DNA of 49,194 nucleotides, taken from contig JAIRZQ010000098.1 in assembly GCA_031267135.1 (NCBI GenBank), positions 1 through 49,194 of the forward strand. The letters run 5' to 3'. Each line of letters opens with the position of its first letter. Within the stretch, counting starts at the first letter, position 1. Below are positions 26,950-34,063 of this stretch, in pieces. Source of the DNA: Prevotellaceae bacterium (GTDB taxonomy: Bacteria; Bacteroidota; Bacteroidia; Bacteroidales; UBA932). Position numbers and translations under genes: made by a program. Under the pieces are notes generated by a model. That model worked only from the letters and a program-made list of their open reading frames with translations. It did no database searches and was not told the DNA's origin.

Positions 26950-27861
26950 TCAATCTTGAATATATCCGAATTTTTTTAACTGCTGTTCGCTGTCGCGCCA
27001 GTCAGGGTAAACTTTTACAAATAATTTCAAGAATACTTTCCTGTCAAAAAACTTTTCCATATCCCTGCGTGCATCCGTACCTACGCGTTTCAGTGATTTT
27101 CCGCCGTGTCCTATAATTATCCCCTTTTGCGATTCGCGGGCAACATATATTACAGCTTCTACAGTGTACATGTTTTTGTCTTCTGTGAAATTTTCTATGC
27201 CGACTTCAACGCAATACGGAATTTCTTTCCGATAACACAATAATATTTTTTCACGAATAATTTCCGATGCAAAAAAACGCAGGTTTTTATCTGTTAACTC
27301 ATCTTTCGAATAATATGCCGGACCTTCGGGAATTAATTCCAGTATCTTGGAAAATATATTTTCGAGATTAAACTTTTCCAGCGCTGATGCCGGATAAATA
27401 AACGCTTGAGGTAAAAGTTTCCGCCACTGTTCTGCCAAATTATTCAGAATTTGCCGGTTTGTCAAATCAATTTTATTTATCACCAGAATTATCGGAGTCT
27501 TAATGTTGTTTAGCTTTTCAATATATTCCACATTTTTATCAATTTTTTCGATAACATCGGTAACGTAAACAATAACATCAGCGTCGCCTATTGCCGCATG
27601 TACGAATTTCATCATCGACGATTGCAGCCTGTATTTTGGCTTTATAATTCCGGGCGTATCCGAATATACTATTTGAAAATCATCGCCGCTGACAATGCCT
27701 AAGATGCGATGTCGGGTTGTTTGCGATTTTGAAGTAATTATCGACAGGTTTTCGCCTACAAGCATATTCATCAGTGTTGATTTGCCTACATTAGGATTGC
27801 CTATTATGTTTACAAATCCCGACCGGTGAACATTGGCTGACTGCTGCAAACCGTTATTCAT
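26950..27861 (-). CDS. era: GTPase Era
   Basis: Ras-like GTPase with a KH domain that binds the 3' end of 16S rRNA and supports 30S maturation. The 303-residue length is normal. Motifs: G1 GNPNVGKST (21-29), G2 TTRHRILG, G3 DTPGIIKPKYRLQ, G4 NKIDL, and the C-terminal KH signature GIIIGHGGKSLKRVG. Its ATG overlaps the end of the upstream pseudouridine synthase gene by 8 bases, so the two rRNA-maturation genes are co-transcribed and probably translationally coupled. Confidence 0.95.
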   Translation of the reverse strand: MNNGLQQSANVHRSGFVNIIGNPNVGKSTLMNMLVGENLSIITSKSQTTRHRILGIVSGDDFQIVYSDTPGIIKPKYRLQSSMMKFVHAAIGDADVIVYVTDVIEKIDKNVEYIEKLNNIKTPIILVINKIDLTNRQILNNLAEQWRKLLPQAFIYPASALEKFNLENIFSKILELIPEGPAYYSKDELTDKNLRFFASEIIREKILLCYRKEIPYCVEVGIENFTEDKNMYTVEAVIYVARESQKGIIIGHGGKSLKRVGTDARRDMEKFFDRKVFLKLFVKVYPDWRDSEQQLKKFGYIQD

Positions 27862-29248
27862 AGGCGCCCATTTTCAGTGATATTATTTCCCGTTCGCTAA
27901 GTAAACGGCATTCGCCCCGTTTGAGTTTCGATTTGGTTAATCCTGCAAAATACACGCGGTCGAGCTTGGTAATCTTATATCCCAAATGTTCAAACATGCG
28001 GCGTACTATTCTGTTTCTGCCCGAATGTATCTCAACGCCTATTTTTCTTTTATCGTCGTTGTCGGTATATGAAATTTCGTCAAAAAATGCCATTCCGTCA
28101 TCAAGTTGAACGCCGTTGGCAAGGCGTGTCATGTCGTTTTTTGTCAGGTTTTTATCTATTCCTACGGCATATATTTTTTTCTTTTCGTAGCTCGGATGAG
28201 TCAGAACTTTTGTCAGTTCCCCATCGTTTGTAAAAAGCAGGACGCCTGTTGTGTTTTTATCAAGCCTGCCGACAGGATAAACGCGTTCGGTGCAATAATT
28301 ACGCACAATAGTCATTACGGTTTTGTCGGCATGAGGATCTTCTACTGTTGTAACAAAATTTTTAGGCTTATTCATAACCAAATAAACCTTTTTTTCTCCG
28401 TGCAAGCGCTCGCCGTTGAACAGTATTTCATCGGCAGGCGAAACCTTAACTCCCAGCTCGGTTACCACAACTCCGTTCACCATAACAACGCCGGCTTTTA
28501 TAAACGTATCAGCTTCGCGACGTGAGCAAACTCCCGAATTTGCGATAAATTTATTCAAGCGTATTTTATTGTCTGTACCGGTATCTTCCGTGCGCACGCT
28601 GCCTGCTTTTTTCTCTTTTATCTGACGCCGTAACCGGCTGTCAACAGGTTCGGACGTGCGAATATAATTTGTTGGCCGCTGTTCTGTTCTATCGGAAAAC
28701 CGTCTGTTAATACTATTCTCTTCACTGCGCCTGTAAGTTCTTTTCGGACGTTCATCGGTCGTGCTGAACCTGCGCTTGCGTGATGCCGTATCATCATCGT
28801 TTCTTCGTTTGAATTCCGTATTTTCACTGCGCCTGTAAGTTCTTTTCGGACGTTCGTCGGTAGCGCTGAATCTGCGCTTGCGCGATGCCGTATCATCATC
28901 GTTTCTTCGCTTGAATTCCGTATTTTCACTGCGCCTGTAAGCTCTTTTCGGACGTTCATCGGTAGCGCTGAATCTGCGCTTGCGCGATGTTGCATCATCA
29001 TCGTTTCTTCGCTTAAATTCCGTATCTTCACTGCGCCTGTAAGTTCTTTTCGGACGTTCGTCGGTAGCGCTGAACCTGCGCTTGCGCGATGTTGCATCAT
29101 CGTCGTTTCTTCGCTTGAAGCTTTTGCCATCATTGGACTTTCTGGCGTATTTTTTTTCCGAATGTGATTTGGATGATTTATCTTTTGTTTTAAATGTTTG
29201 CCTCGAAACATTTTTTTTACTGCTTTCAGTTGACTTTTTATATGCCAT
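27854..29248 (-). CDS. rRNA pseudouridine synthase (RluB/RsuA type) with a repetitive basic N-terminus
   Basis: Isomerises a specific uridine of rRNA to pseudouridine. It has 464 residues, against roughly 240-290 for the bare enzyme. The last ~235 carry an S4 RNA-binding domain (IRLNKFIANSGVCSRREADT onward, residues ~229-283) and the catalytic block PVGRLDKNTTGVLL with Asp330. The extra N-terminus is lysine/arginine-rich and contains four 34-residue repeats (residues 43-178). I use the ATG at 29248; the upstream TTG at 29266 overlaps the promoter -7 element. S4 plus a basic repeat tail suggests ribosomal-RNA tethering (inference). The tail coding DNA is itself a tandem repeat, so its length may vary between strains. 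Confidence 0.88.
   Translation of the reverse strand: MAYKKSTESSKKNVSRQTFKTKDKSSKSHSEKKYARKSNDGKSFKRRNDDDATSRKRRFSATDERPKRTYRRSEDTEFKRRNDDDATSRKRRFSATDERPKRAYRRSENTEFKRRNDDDTASRKRRFSATDERPKRTYRRSENTEFKRRNDDDTASRKRRFSTTDERPKRTYRRSEENSINRRFSDRTEQRPTNYIRTSEPVDSRLRRQIKEKKAGSVRTEDTGTDNKIRLNKFIANSGVCSRREADTFIKAGVVMVNGVVVTELGVKVSPADEILFNGERLHGEKKVYLVMNKPKNFVTTVEDPHADKTVMTIVRNYCTERVYPVGRLDKNTTGVLLFTNDGELTKVLTHPSYEKKKIYAVGIDKNLTKNDMTRLANGVQLDDGMAFFDEISYTDNDDKRKIGVEIHSGRNRIVRRMFEHLGYKITKLDRVYFAGLTKSKLKRGECRLLSEREIISLKMGAYE
28715..29122 (-). repeat. Four tandem 102-bp coding repeats in the pseudouridine synthase gene
   Basis: Each 34-codon unit encodes EFKRRNDDDATSRKRRF then SATDERPKRTYRRSEDT, with small changes (AT/TA, T/A, D/N/E). 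The 102-bp length is a multiple of three, which also keeps a false frame open across the array. Confidence 0.9.
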
Positions 29249-29263
29249 TTCATTAATTTTGCG

Positions 29264-29271
29264 CAAAGGTA
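29264..29271 (-). promoter_or_regulatory. -7 element of the pseudouridine synthase-era operon
   Basis: TACCTTTG on the reverse strand lies 15 bases upstream of the ATG at 29248. It rules out the TTG at 29266 as start. Confidence 0.55.
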
Positions 29272-29308
29272 CAAAAATAATATGAGAAGTATATTTATTG
29301 TGTTAATT

Positions 29309-29366
29309 AGTTGCTCCTTAAAAAGTATATTTTCAGAGGGAAAAGATAATAAAGATGTTTTTTCTG
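29309..29366 (+). repeat. Solo 58-bp copy of one end of the 652-bp element
   Basis: AGTTGCTCCTTAAAAAGTAT, then TTTTCAGAGGGAAAAGATAA and TAAAGATGTTTTTTCTG, matches the reverse complement of 8063-8123 with only a few differences. The similarity stops after TTCTG. It is either a deleted copy or an independent terminal fragment. Confidence 0.65.
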
Positions 29367-29431
29367 AAAAATATTTACGTTAAATGTATAAATTCATGAA
29401 ATATTTTTGGATGTATTTCAAATAAAAATTG

Positions 29432-29439
29432 TAAATTTG
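29432..29439 (+). promoter_or_regulatory. -7 element upstream of the folded RNA
   Basis: TAAATTTG fits TAnnTTTG, with TTTTTGG about 22 bases upstream as a loose -33. A transcript from ~29446 would reach the terminator after about 190 bases. A 16-codon frame (29449-29499; MKKLICRIKKKKKHID) would start almost at its 5' end. Confidence 0.4.
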
Positions 29440-29517
29440 CCGTGTAAAATGAAAAAATTAATATGTAGAATAAAAAAGAAAAAAAAACATATAGATTAGC
29501 ATTTTTGCTATGTTCTT

Positions 29518-29636
29518 GCTCTGAAATTTAGACACTTTCAAGCGTACAAGGATAAGTATAATGCTCGCAACATGCGGGCTTATATCATGTACGCAGGTCG
29601 TCTAAAACCTCAGAGCGGATGTAAGTCCGCTTTTTT
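29518..29636 (+). ncRNA. Candidate structured small RNA with four nested helices
   Basis: Four arms pair in strict order: GCTCTGA (29518-29524)/TCAGAGC (29610-29616), TTTAGAC (29527-29533)/GTCTAAA (29600-29606), GCGTACA (29542-29548)/TGTACGC (29588-29594), and ATAATGCTCGC (29558-29568)/GCGGGCTTAT (29574-29583) with one bulge, around an AACAT loop. An intrinsic terminator follows at once and shares three bases with the outer stem, so the two compete. It is not a tRNA, tmRNA, SRP or 6S RNA by eye. It could be a free small RNA or an attenuator for the secreted-protein gene 230 bases downstream. Confidence 0.6.
29614..29636 (+). terminator. Intrinsic terminator of the folded RNA
   Basis: AGCGGA (29614-29619), a 6-base loop, TCCGCT (29626-29631), then six T. 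Bases 29614-29616 are also the end of the RNA's outermost helix. Confidence 0.8.
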
Positions 29637-29869
29637 ATTTGTCAAATTTTGAAAAATCCGACGACGGGAAAACCGCCACAGCATATAAGACAGAACTGCA
29701 ACTGTTACAAAAAAATGCAGAGTGAAACTGCAAAACACTCAAATCATATTGCAGCGAGAGCAGAAACTCGTAAAAACGGGCAAGACACTCGCGAAGCCGA
29801 CAGAGCGGGAAAAATAAAATTTTAACTAAAAACCGATGGGTCGATGGTATATAACCGGCAAAATTATTT

Positions 29870-30217
29870 ATGAAAAAATATATATTAATTTTAGTAGCAA
29901 TGATTTGTTTAGGATTTAGTGCAAATGCGGATAGTACCCCAAAACATTATTGCACAATAAGCAATGTTCCTGGAGGAGCTGTATATGCAGAGTATTATAA
30001 TGCAAGCTACGTGAGCCTACAAATAGAGAAAGCTTTGACTACAGATCTTATTGTTCTTGTAGAGACTAAAACACCAACAGGTAATTATAGTGAATATGCA
30101 ACAATAAAAGCAGGAGAAAAAAGTGCAACAGTAAAAATGTGTGATTGCGGAATTGGGTTTGCAGGTGGTAGTAGTAGTGCTTATACAGTAAAAGTTTCTA
30201 ATGCTTATTGTAAGTAA
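29870..30217 (+). CDS. Small secreted cysteine-containing protein, function unknown
   Basis: A 115-residue protein with a good signal peptide (MKKYILILVAMICLGFSANA, cleavage near 20). The mature 95 residues contain four cysteines (HYC, MCDC, AYCK) and alternate as in a small beta-sandwich (YVSLQIEKALTTDLIVLVET, EYATIKAGEKSATVKMCDC, AYTVKVSNAYC). I do not recognise the family. It stands alone: the folded RNA and its terminator lie upstream, and a 230-base stretch without a clear promoter separates them. A palindromic terminator follows at 30321. The signal peptide and codon pattern make it a likely real gene. An extracytoplasmic binding or inhibitor role would be a guess. Confidence 0.65.
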   Translation: MKKYILILVAMICLGFSANADSTPKHYCTISNVPGGAVYAEYYNASYVSLQIEKALTTDLIVLVETKTPTGNYSEYATIKAGEKSATVKMCDCGIGFAGGSSSAYTVKVSNAYCK

Positions 30218-30320
30218 TAAACTTTCCGTTCTTTTGAATTTGTAATTTTGGAAGGATAGAAGTATAAGCATTTGTGATGCGTATTAGGATTTATAATCCA
30301 TATATCGAATACGCAACCTC

Positions 30321-30353
30321 AACCCTAACAGGTTTTAAAAACCTGTTAGGGTT
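30321..30353. terminator. Palindromic bidirectional terminator-like hairpin
   Basis: AACCCTAACAGGTTTT and its exact complement AAAACCTGTTAGGGTT flank a single base, followed by TTTGTTTG. It lies 103 bases after the secreted-protein stop. Confidence 0.65.
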
Positions 30354-30419
30354 TGTTTGTTGCAGATAGCGTTCCCCCCTGTTCGGCGCAGCGTTCTTGC
30401 TATGCCGAATTAAAAACAT

Positions 30420-30745
30420 GCAGGGAGCAATCTCAATATTGCTGTTTGGGACAAATATATTGACCTTAGTCTGTGGAATTTTCCTGTCTGTAACAGCAAT
30501 GTTCCCATCGGCAACCTCGACATTGCATTTAAAACTGACAGATTTTGCTGTCAGGAAACGGAATGTTTTGGTTGGCGACAGCAATATTCCCATCTGCAAT
30601 GGAAAGTTTGCTGTTATTGACAGGAAATTCGAGCTTTCGGAAGCACACAATTCATGTCATGGACAGAAATATTTTTATTGACGACAGGAATGTTGCGGTA
30701 AAATACGGCAATGCTCACGTTTGCAATAGCAATGTCGAGGTCTGA
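30420..30745. repeat. Two degenerate 21-bp tandem arrays in opposite orientation
   Basis: Left half, read on the minus strand, gives heptads KCNVEVA-DGNIAVT-DRKIPQT-KVNIFVP-NSNIEIA. Right half, read on the plus strand, gives DSNIPIC-NGKFAVI and, one frame over, DRNIFID-DRNVAVK-YGNAHVC. The shared DNA word is about GACAGSAATRTTGCYGTT. The halves meet near the hairpin CTGACAG-N6-CTGTCAG (30535-30554). Short frames across it are broken, so I call it repeat DNA or a decayed repeat gene, not a coding sequence. 30746-30905 holds nothing clear. Confidence 0.5.
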
Positions 30746-30905
30746 CAATAGCAATTTCGGTTTTATAACGAATTGGACAGGTAAAAAGAATATACAGGCG
30801 GTATCATTGACAAACCCTGTCAGGCTTTACTGTATCTAAACGCTATGCCGAATGGCGGTGTTTTTATTATTTCACGCTTAAAATTCATATTTGTAAATTA
30901 AATAT

Positions 30906-30960
30906 TATATAGTTGCTCCTTAAAAGGAAATAAACGATTTGTATCCTTTTTAAGGAACAA
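30906..30960. repeat. Short palindromic derivative of the 652-bp element family
   Basis: TATATAGTTGCTCCTTAAAA (30906-30925) followed by GGA is answered by TCCTTTTTAAGGAACAA at 30944-30960. The arms are nearly complementary around a 15-base centre, like two element ends fused. Confidence 0.6.
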
Positions 30961-30963
30961 AAA

Positions 30964-31073
30964 ATATCAATAGAAAAATGTAGCAAATCACAACGAAAAT
31001 CTCGACGAGGTTTCATCAATGAATCTCCTGACGGACATTTTGGAAATGTTTCAAAAATGTTTTCTATTGATAT
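30964..31073. repeat. 110-bp element with 14-bp perfect inverted ends
   Basis: ATATCAATAGAAAA (30964-30977) and TTTTCTATTGATAT (31060-31073) are exact complements. Between them is a GC-richer core (CTCGACGAGG, CTCCTGACGGACATTTTGG). It abuts the palindrome at 30906-30960. 31074-31204 shows no gene. Confidence 0.55.
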
Positions 31074-31204
31074 ATAAGTCTTAATGGACTATTCTTATCC
31101 CGAACTCAGGTTCACAGATAAGAATTGTTGAAAAAGTAGAATGATAAAATCCGGAAAATCAATTATCCGCTTTGACGAACATGCTGCGCGTCGGAATAAC
31201 ATTA

Positions 31205-31990
31205 TTACTGCAATGCCAACGCGGCGATTGCGGCTATTACGCAATAAACGGCAAACCAGACAAGTTTTCCGCGTTTCACAATATTTATCATTACAGTGCA
31301 GGCAAATAATCCCGAAACAAATGCGCTTAAAAATCCTGCAATCAGCGCCGTACCTGATATTGATGCATTATCGGTAAAATCTCTGCCTGCCAAATCAAGC
31401 AATGCCTCGCCCATTACGGGAATCAAAACCATAAGAAATGAAAACTGCGCAACATCTTCCTTTTTGTTTCCAAGAAGCAAGCCTGTGGCTATTGTGCTGC
31501 CCGAACGCGAAAGTCCCGGAAGCACTGCTATTGCCTGCGCCATTCCTATTATAAACGAATCAACGAAAGTTATATTGTTTTTTGTGCGCGGTTTGAAATA
31601 ATATGAAAATACTAACAATACAGCAGTAACAAACAGGCAAATTCCCACAATAGCAAGTCCGCTGCCGAAAATTGCTTCGACTTTATCTTTGAAAAATATT
31701 CCTGCAATGGCAACAGGAATCATAGAAACAGCGAGTTTGGCTACATATTCGGTTTCGGCGTTCCATTTAAATTTGAACAAACCTGCAAAAAGTTTTATTA
31801 TTACTTTCCAAAAAACGACAACAGTACTTAACACCGTTGCTGCATGTACGGTAATGGCAAACGACATGTTTCCGTCTGCATTTGTTCCAAACAAAGCTGC
31901 GCCAATTTGTAAATGCCCGCTGCTGCTTACAGGCAGAAATTCGGTAATGCCTTGAACAATACCGAGTATAAGCGCTTCAAGCCAATTCAT
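31205..31990 (-). CDS. uppP: Undecaprenyl-diphosphate phosphatase (BacA/UppP)
   Basis: Inner-membrane phosphatase that converts undecaprenyl diphosphate to the monophosphate, recycling the cell-wall lipid carrier and giving bacitracin tolerance. It has 261 residues with about eight membrane segments. Both signature loops are intact: [14 protein letters not shown] (14-27, with the catalytic Glu and Ser/His) and [14 protein letters not shown] (157-170, with the Arg). Its ATG overlaps the stop of the DUF3098 gene by four bases, indicating translational coupling. It is the last gene of the ftsX-DUF3098-uppP unit. Confidence 0.95.
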   Translation of the reverse strand: MNWLEALILGIVQGITEFLPVSSSGHLQIGAALFGTNADGNMSFAITVHAATVLSTVVVFWKVIIKLFAGLFKFKWNAETEYVAKLAVSMIPVAIAGIFFKDKVEAIFGSGLAIVGICLFVTAVLLVFSYYFKPRTKNNITFVDSFIIGMAQAIAVLPGLSRSGSTIATGLLLGNKKEDVAQFSFLMVLIPVMGEALLDLAGRDFTDNASISGTALIAGFLSAFVSGLFACTVMINIVKRGKLVWFAVYCVIAAIAALALQ

Positions 31991-32295
31991 TTGTTATTTT
32001 TGGGCTTACGCATAATTGCATATCCTACAAAAATAAATCCTGCAACAACTATTACAGGCGCAAGCGTTATGCGTTGAAAACTGAACATTTTCGATGCATC
32101 AAACTGTGCAGGGTCGGCATTCCCTCCGCCAATCATTAATAAAAATCCCAAAACTATAACAACACAGCCTATTGCCATAAATTTGTAGTTTTGCCTGTGC
32201 ATTGCAAAATTTTTATTTTCAATTTCTTTTACCGGAGCAGCTTTCTTTGCCGTATCGGTTTTTATTGCATTAGTAGATTTTTTAAGTGTTGCCAT
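31987..32295 (-). CDS. DUF3098 small membrane protein
   Basis: A 102-residue protein with a charged N-terminal third ([20 protein letters not shown]) and two hydrophobic segments ([19 protein letters not shown] and [18 protein letters not shown]) forming a hairpin, ending in a basic tail. This is the DUF3098 arrangement, a family found between ftsX and uppP in many Bacteroidota. Function is unknown. Gene position suggests a link to divisome or cell-wall work. It is 26 bases after ftsX and overlaps uppP. Confidence 0.85.
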   Translation of the reverse strand: MATLKKSTNAIKTDTAKKAAPVKEIENKNFAMHRQNYKFMAIGCVVIVLGFLLMIGGGNADPAQFDASKMFSFQRITLAPVIVVAGFIFVGYAIMRKPKNNK

Positions 32296-32321
32296 AATTT
32301 TTATATTTTTTTATAAAAGTT

Positions 32322-33200
32322 TTAATAATATAATTTGTCAAAATCAATCCGTATGTATTTTCTAACGGCAAAATATGTTGAAACATAATTAATACCTATG
32401 CCGAGAAGCAATATGCCAAACAAAAGAACGAGCATTGTTTCAGTATCGGCAAATTCGATAATGTCGCTAAATTCAGATTGCAGGGCGTAAATGGTTACAT
32501 GTAATATGATAATTGCAATAAGTCCCGAAATTATGCCGCGTAAAACACTTTGAAACAGAAAGGGCTTGCTTATGAAGTACCGTGTAGCGCCTACAAGCTT
32601 CATCGTGTGAATTGCAAAGCGCTTTGCATATACCGACAAGCGAATTGTATGATTGATAAGAACTATCGACACAAACAGCAACAATAGAATGAATACTGCC
32701 ATTATCAGATTTATTTTGTTGATATTTGAATTTACCAGGCTTAAAATTGATTTTTCATATTTCACCGATTCTACCTGATACATTGATTCGAGCTGCTGCT
32801 GAATAACGCTAATGCTGTCGATAGATGAATATGTCGCCGAAATCCATATTTCTATTGATTCGGGCAAAGGGTTTCCGTCGAGAATTGTCAAAAAATCTTT
32901 TCCCATTTCCTTTTCAAAGTTTTTTGCGGCATCTTCTTTGGAAATATATTTTGTTTCGCGTGTATAAGGCATAATATCAACCTGTTTGCGAAATTGCGAA
33001 ATATCGCTTTCTTTCAAGCCATCATTCAAATACACATCAATATAAATGCTGTCGCGAAAATATTTTGTTACCTGATTTGCATTAATGTAAAAAAGTCCTG
33101 CCATGCCAAGTAAAAAAAGAACAAGCGACATGCTTATAATCGATGACAGATATGAACTGTGCAATCTTGCATTTGTTATCTTTTGCTCTTTGCTGATCAT
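32322..33200 (-). CDS. ftsX: Cell-division permease-like protein FtsX
   Basis: FtsX with the ATPase FtsE couples cytoplasmic division signals to periplasmic peptidoglycan hydrolase activation. It has 292 residues. The first membrane segment is at ~18-40, then a periplasmic domain (~45-165: YFRDSIYIDVYLNDGLKESD, KYISKEDAAKNFEKEMGKDF). Three further segments in the FtsX domain start near INKINLIMAVFILLLLFVSIV and run to the end. KLVGATRYFISKPFLFQS is the characteristic cytoplasmic coupling helix. ftsE is not in the window, which is common in Bacteroidota. Confidence 0.9.
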   Translation of the reverse strand: MISKEQKITNARLHSSYLSSIISMSLVLFLLGMAGLFYINANQVTKYFRDSIYIDVYLNDGLKESDISQFRKQVDIMPYTRETKYISKEDAAKNFEKEMGKDFLTILDGNPLPESIEIWISATYSSIDSISVIQQQLESMYQVESVKYEKSILSLVNSNINKINLIMAVFILLLLFVSIVLINHTIRLSVYAKRFAIHTMKLVGATRYFISKPFLFQSVLRGIISGLIAIIILHVTIYALQSEFSDIIEFADTETMLVLLFGILLLGIGINYVSTYFAVRKYIRIDFDKLYY

Positions 33201-33221
33201 TTCGATTCAATAGAATAAATG

Positions 33222-33229
33222 CAAAGGTA
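33222..33229 (-). promoter_or_regulatory. -7 element of the ftsX-DUF3098-uppP operon
   Basis: TACCTTTG on the reverse strand, 21 bases upstream of the ftsX ATG. No clear -33. Confidence 0.5.
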
Positions 33230-33275
33230 GCAAAATTAATTTTCATAGCGCTTAAAATATTTTTTATTTTTTCAA

Positions 33276-33908
33276 TTATCCGAATAAGTCGTTTATGGTT
33301 TTTCCAACTGTAAGATGAAAAGCATTTAGTCCGGCGAGCTTGGCGCCTTCGATATTTTTTACCGTATCGTCGATGAATAATGTTTGAGATGCCTGTAAGT
33401 GCGCGTCATTCAAAACAAATTCATATATCTCCGCATTCGGTTTGCGCATGTGTATTTCGTGAGAAAGATATACTTTTTCAAACTTTGATTTTATTATCTC
33501 AAATTTCGGATTTTTCATGCAGTAATCAATATGAATTTGATTGGTATTGCTGAGTAGAAATATTCTGTAATTCAAGCGCAGTTTATCAAGTATGTCAATT
33601 CTGTCGCATGGGAAATCCAAAATCATTGCATTCCATGCATTGTCAATCGTAATATCCGAGATGTTAAATCCGCACAGTTTGCGCAGACTTTCACGAAATT
33701 CGGCAGGTGAAATATCTCCGACTTCAAGTTTGTCAGCAATTCTGCTTTGCTTCGCCTGTGAAAATATTTTATCAAAATCAGAAATTCCCAAGCCTTTAAA
33801 GGCATTTTCGGTTTTATGATAATCAACATCTATTATGACTCCGCCTAAATCGAAGATAATGTTACGAATATCCTTATTAAAGTCGTTTAAGAAATTGTTT
33901 TTTTTCAT
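33276..33908 (-). CDS. HAD-family phosphatase
   Basis: Haloacid-dehalogenase-type hydrolase of 210 residues, probably acting on a small phosphorylated metabolite. Motif I is IIFDLGGVIIDVD (nucleophile Asp20), motif II LLSNTN, motif III Lys in the MRKPNAEIY segment, and motif IV LFIDDTVKNIEGA. The helical cap between motifs I and II is the small C1 type, as in the YihX/YrfG-like group. Substrate unknown. It is leftward, 75 bases from ftsX, with its own AT-rich upstream shared back to back with the tRNA promoter. Confidence 0.85.
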   Translation of the reverse strand: MKKNNFLNDFNKDIRNIIFDLGGVIIDVDYHKTENAFKGLGISDFDKIFSQAKQSRIADKLEVGDISPAEFRESLRKLCGFNISDITIDNAWNAMILDFPCDRIDILDKLRLNYRIFLLSNTNQIHIDYCMKNPKFEIIKSKFEKVYLSHEIHMRKPNAEIYEFVLNDAHLQASQTLFIDDTVKNIEGAKLAGLNAFHLTVGKTINDLFG

Positions 33909-33924
33909 TTTATTTTAATTAAAA

Positions 33925-33956
33925 TTTGGAAATAGACTGCAAAGGTTGTAAATTTG
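33925..33956 (+). promoter_or_regulatory. Promoter of the tRNA(CAT) gene
   Basis: TTTG (33925-33928), a 20-base spacer and TAAATTTG (33949-33956) form a canonical Bacteroidota promoter 32 bases before the tRNA. Confidence 0.65.
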
Positions 33957-33988
33957 CAGCTCAAAACGAAAAAAATAATGTTTTTTTC

Positions 33989-34063
33989 GGGCCCATAGCT
34001 CAGTTGGTTAGCAGCACCTGACTCATAATCAGGGGGTCGTAGGATCATGCCCTACAGGGACCA
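33989..34063 (+). tRNA. tRNA with CAT anticodon (Met/Ile2 type), possibly defective
   Basis: The 5' half is that of tRNA-Met/Ile(CAT): GGGCCCA acceptor, GCTCAGTTGGTTA D arm, anticodon arm CCTGA-CTCATAA-TCAGG. Several positions are abnormal. One base is inserted in the D-stem 3' strand (GCAGC for GAGC). Acceptor pairs 3-70 and 7-66 are mismatched. The T loop reads ATCATGC, replacing the invariant T54 and A58. The stop of a nuclease relic on the other strand falls inside its 3' end. It has a good promoter, so it may be transcribed, but it could be a pseudo-tRNA. Confidence 0.55.

Noticed and set aside
28618-29274. 218-residue frame overlapping the pseudouridine synthase N-terminus
   Set aside because: A shadow frame held open by the 102-bp repeats; the in-frame product with S4 and catalytic domains is the real one.
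29518-29636. 6S RNA, SRP RNA or tmRNA
   Set aside because: No central bubble, no conserved SRP loop, no tRNA-like ends; the helices are simply nested.
30397-30681. 94-residue frame with xNIxVx repeats
   Set aside because: The repeat pattern shifts frame part-way and is mirrored on the other strand; better explained as decayed repeat DNA.
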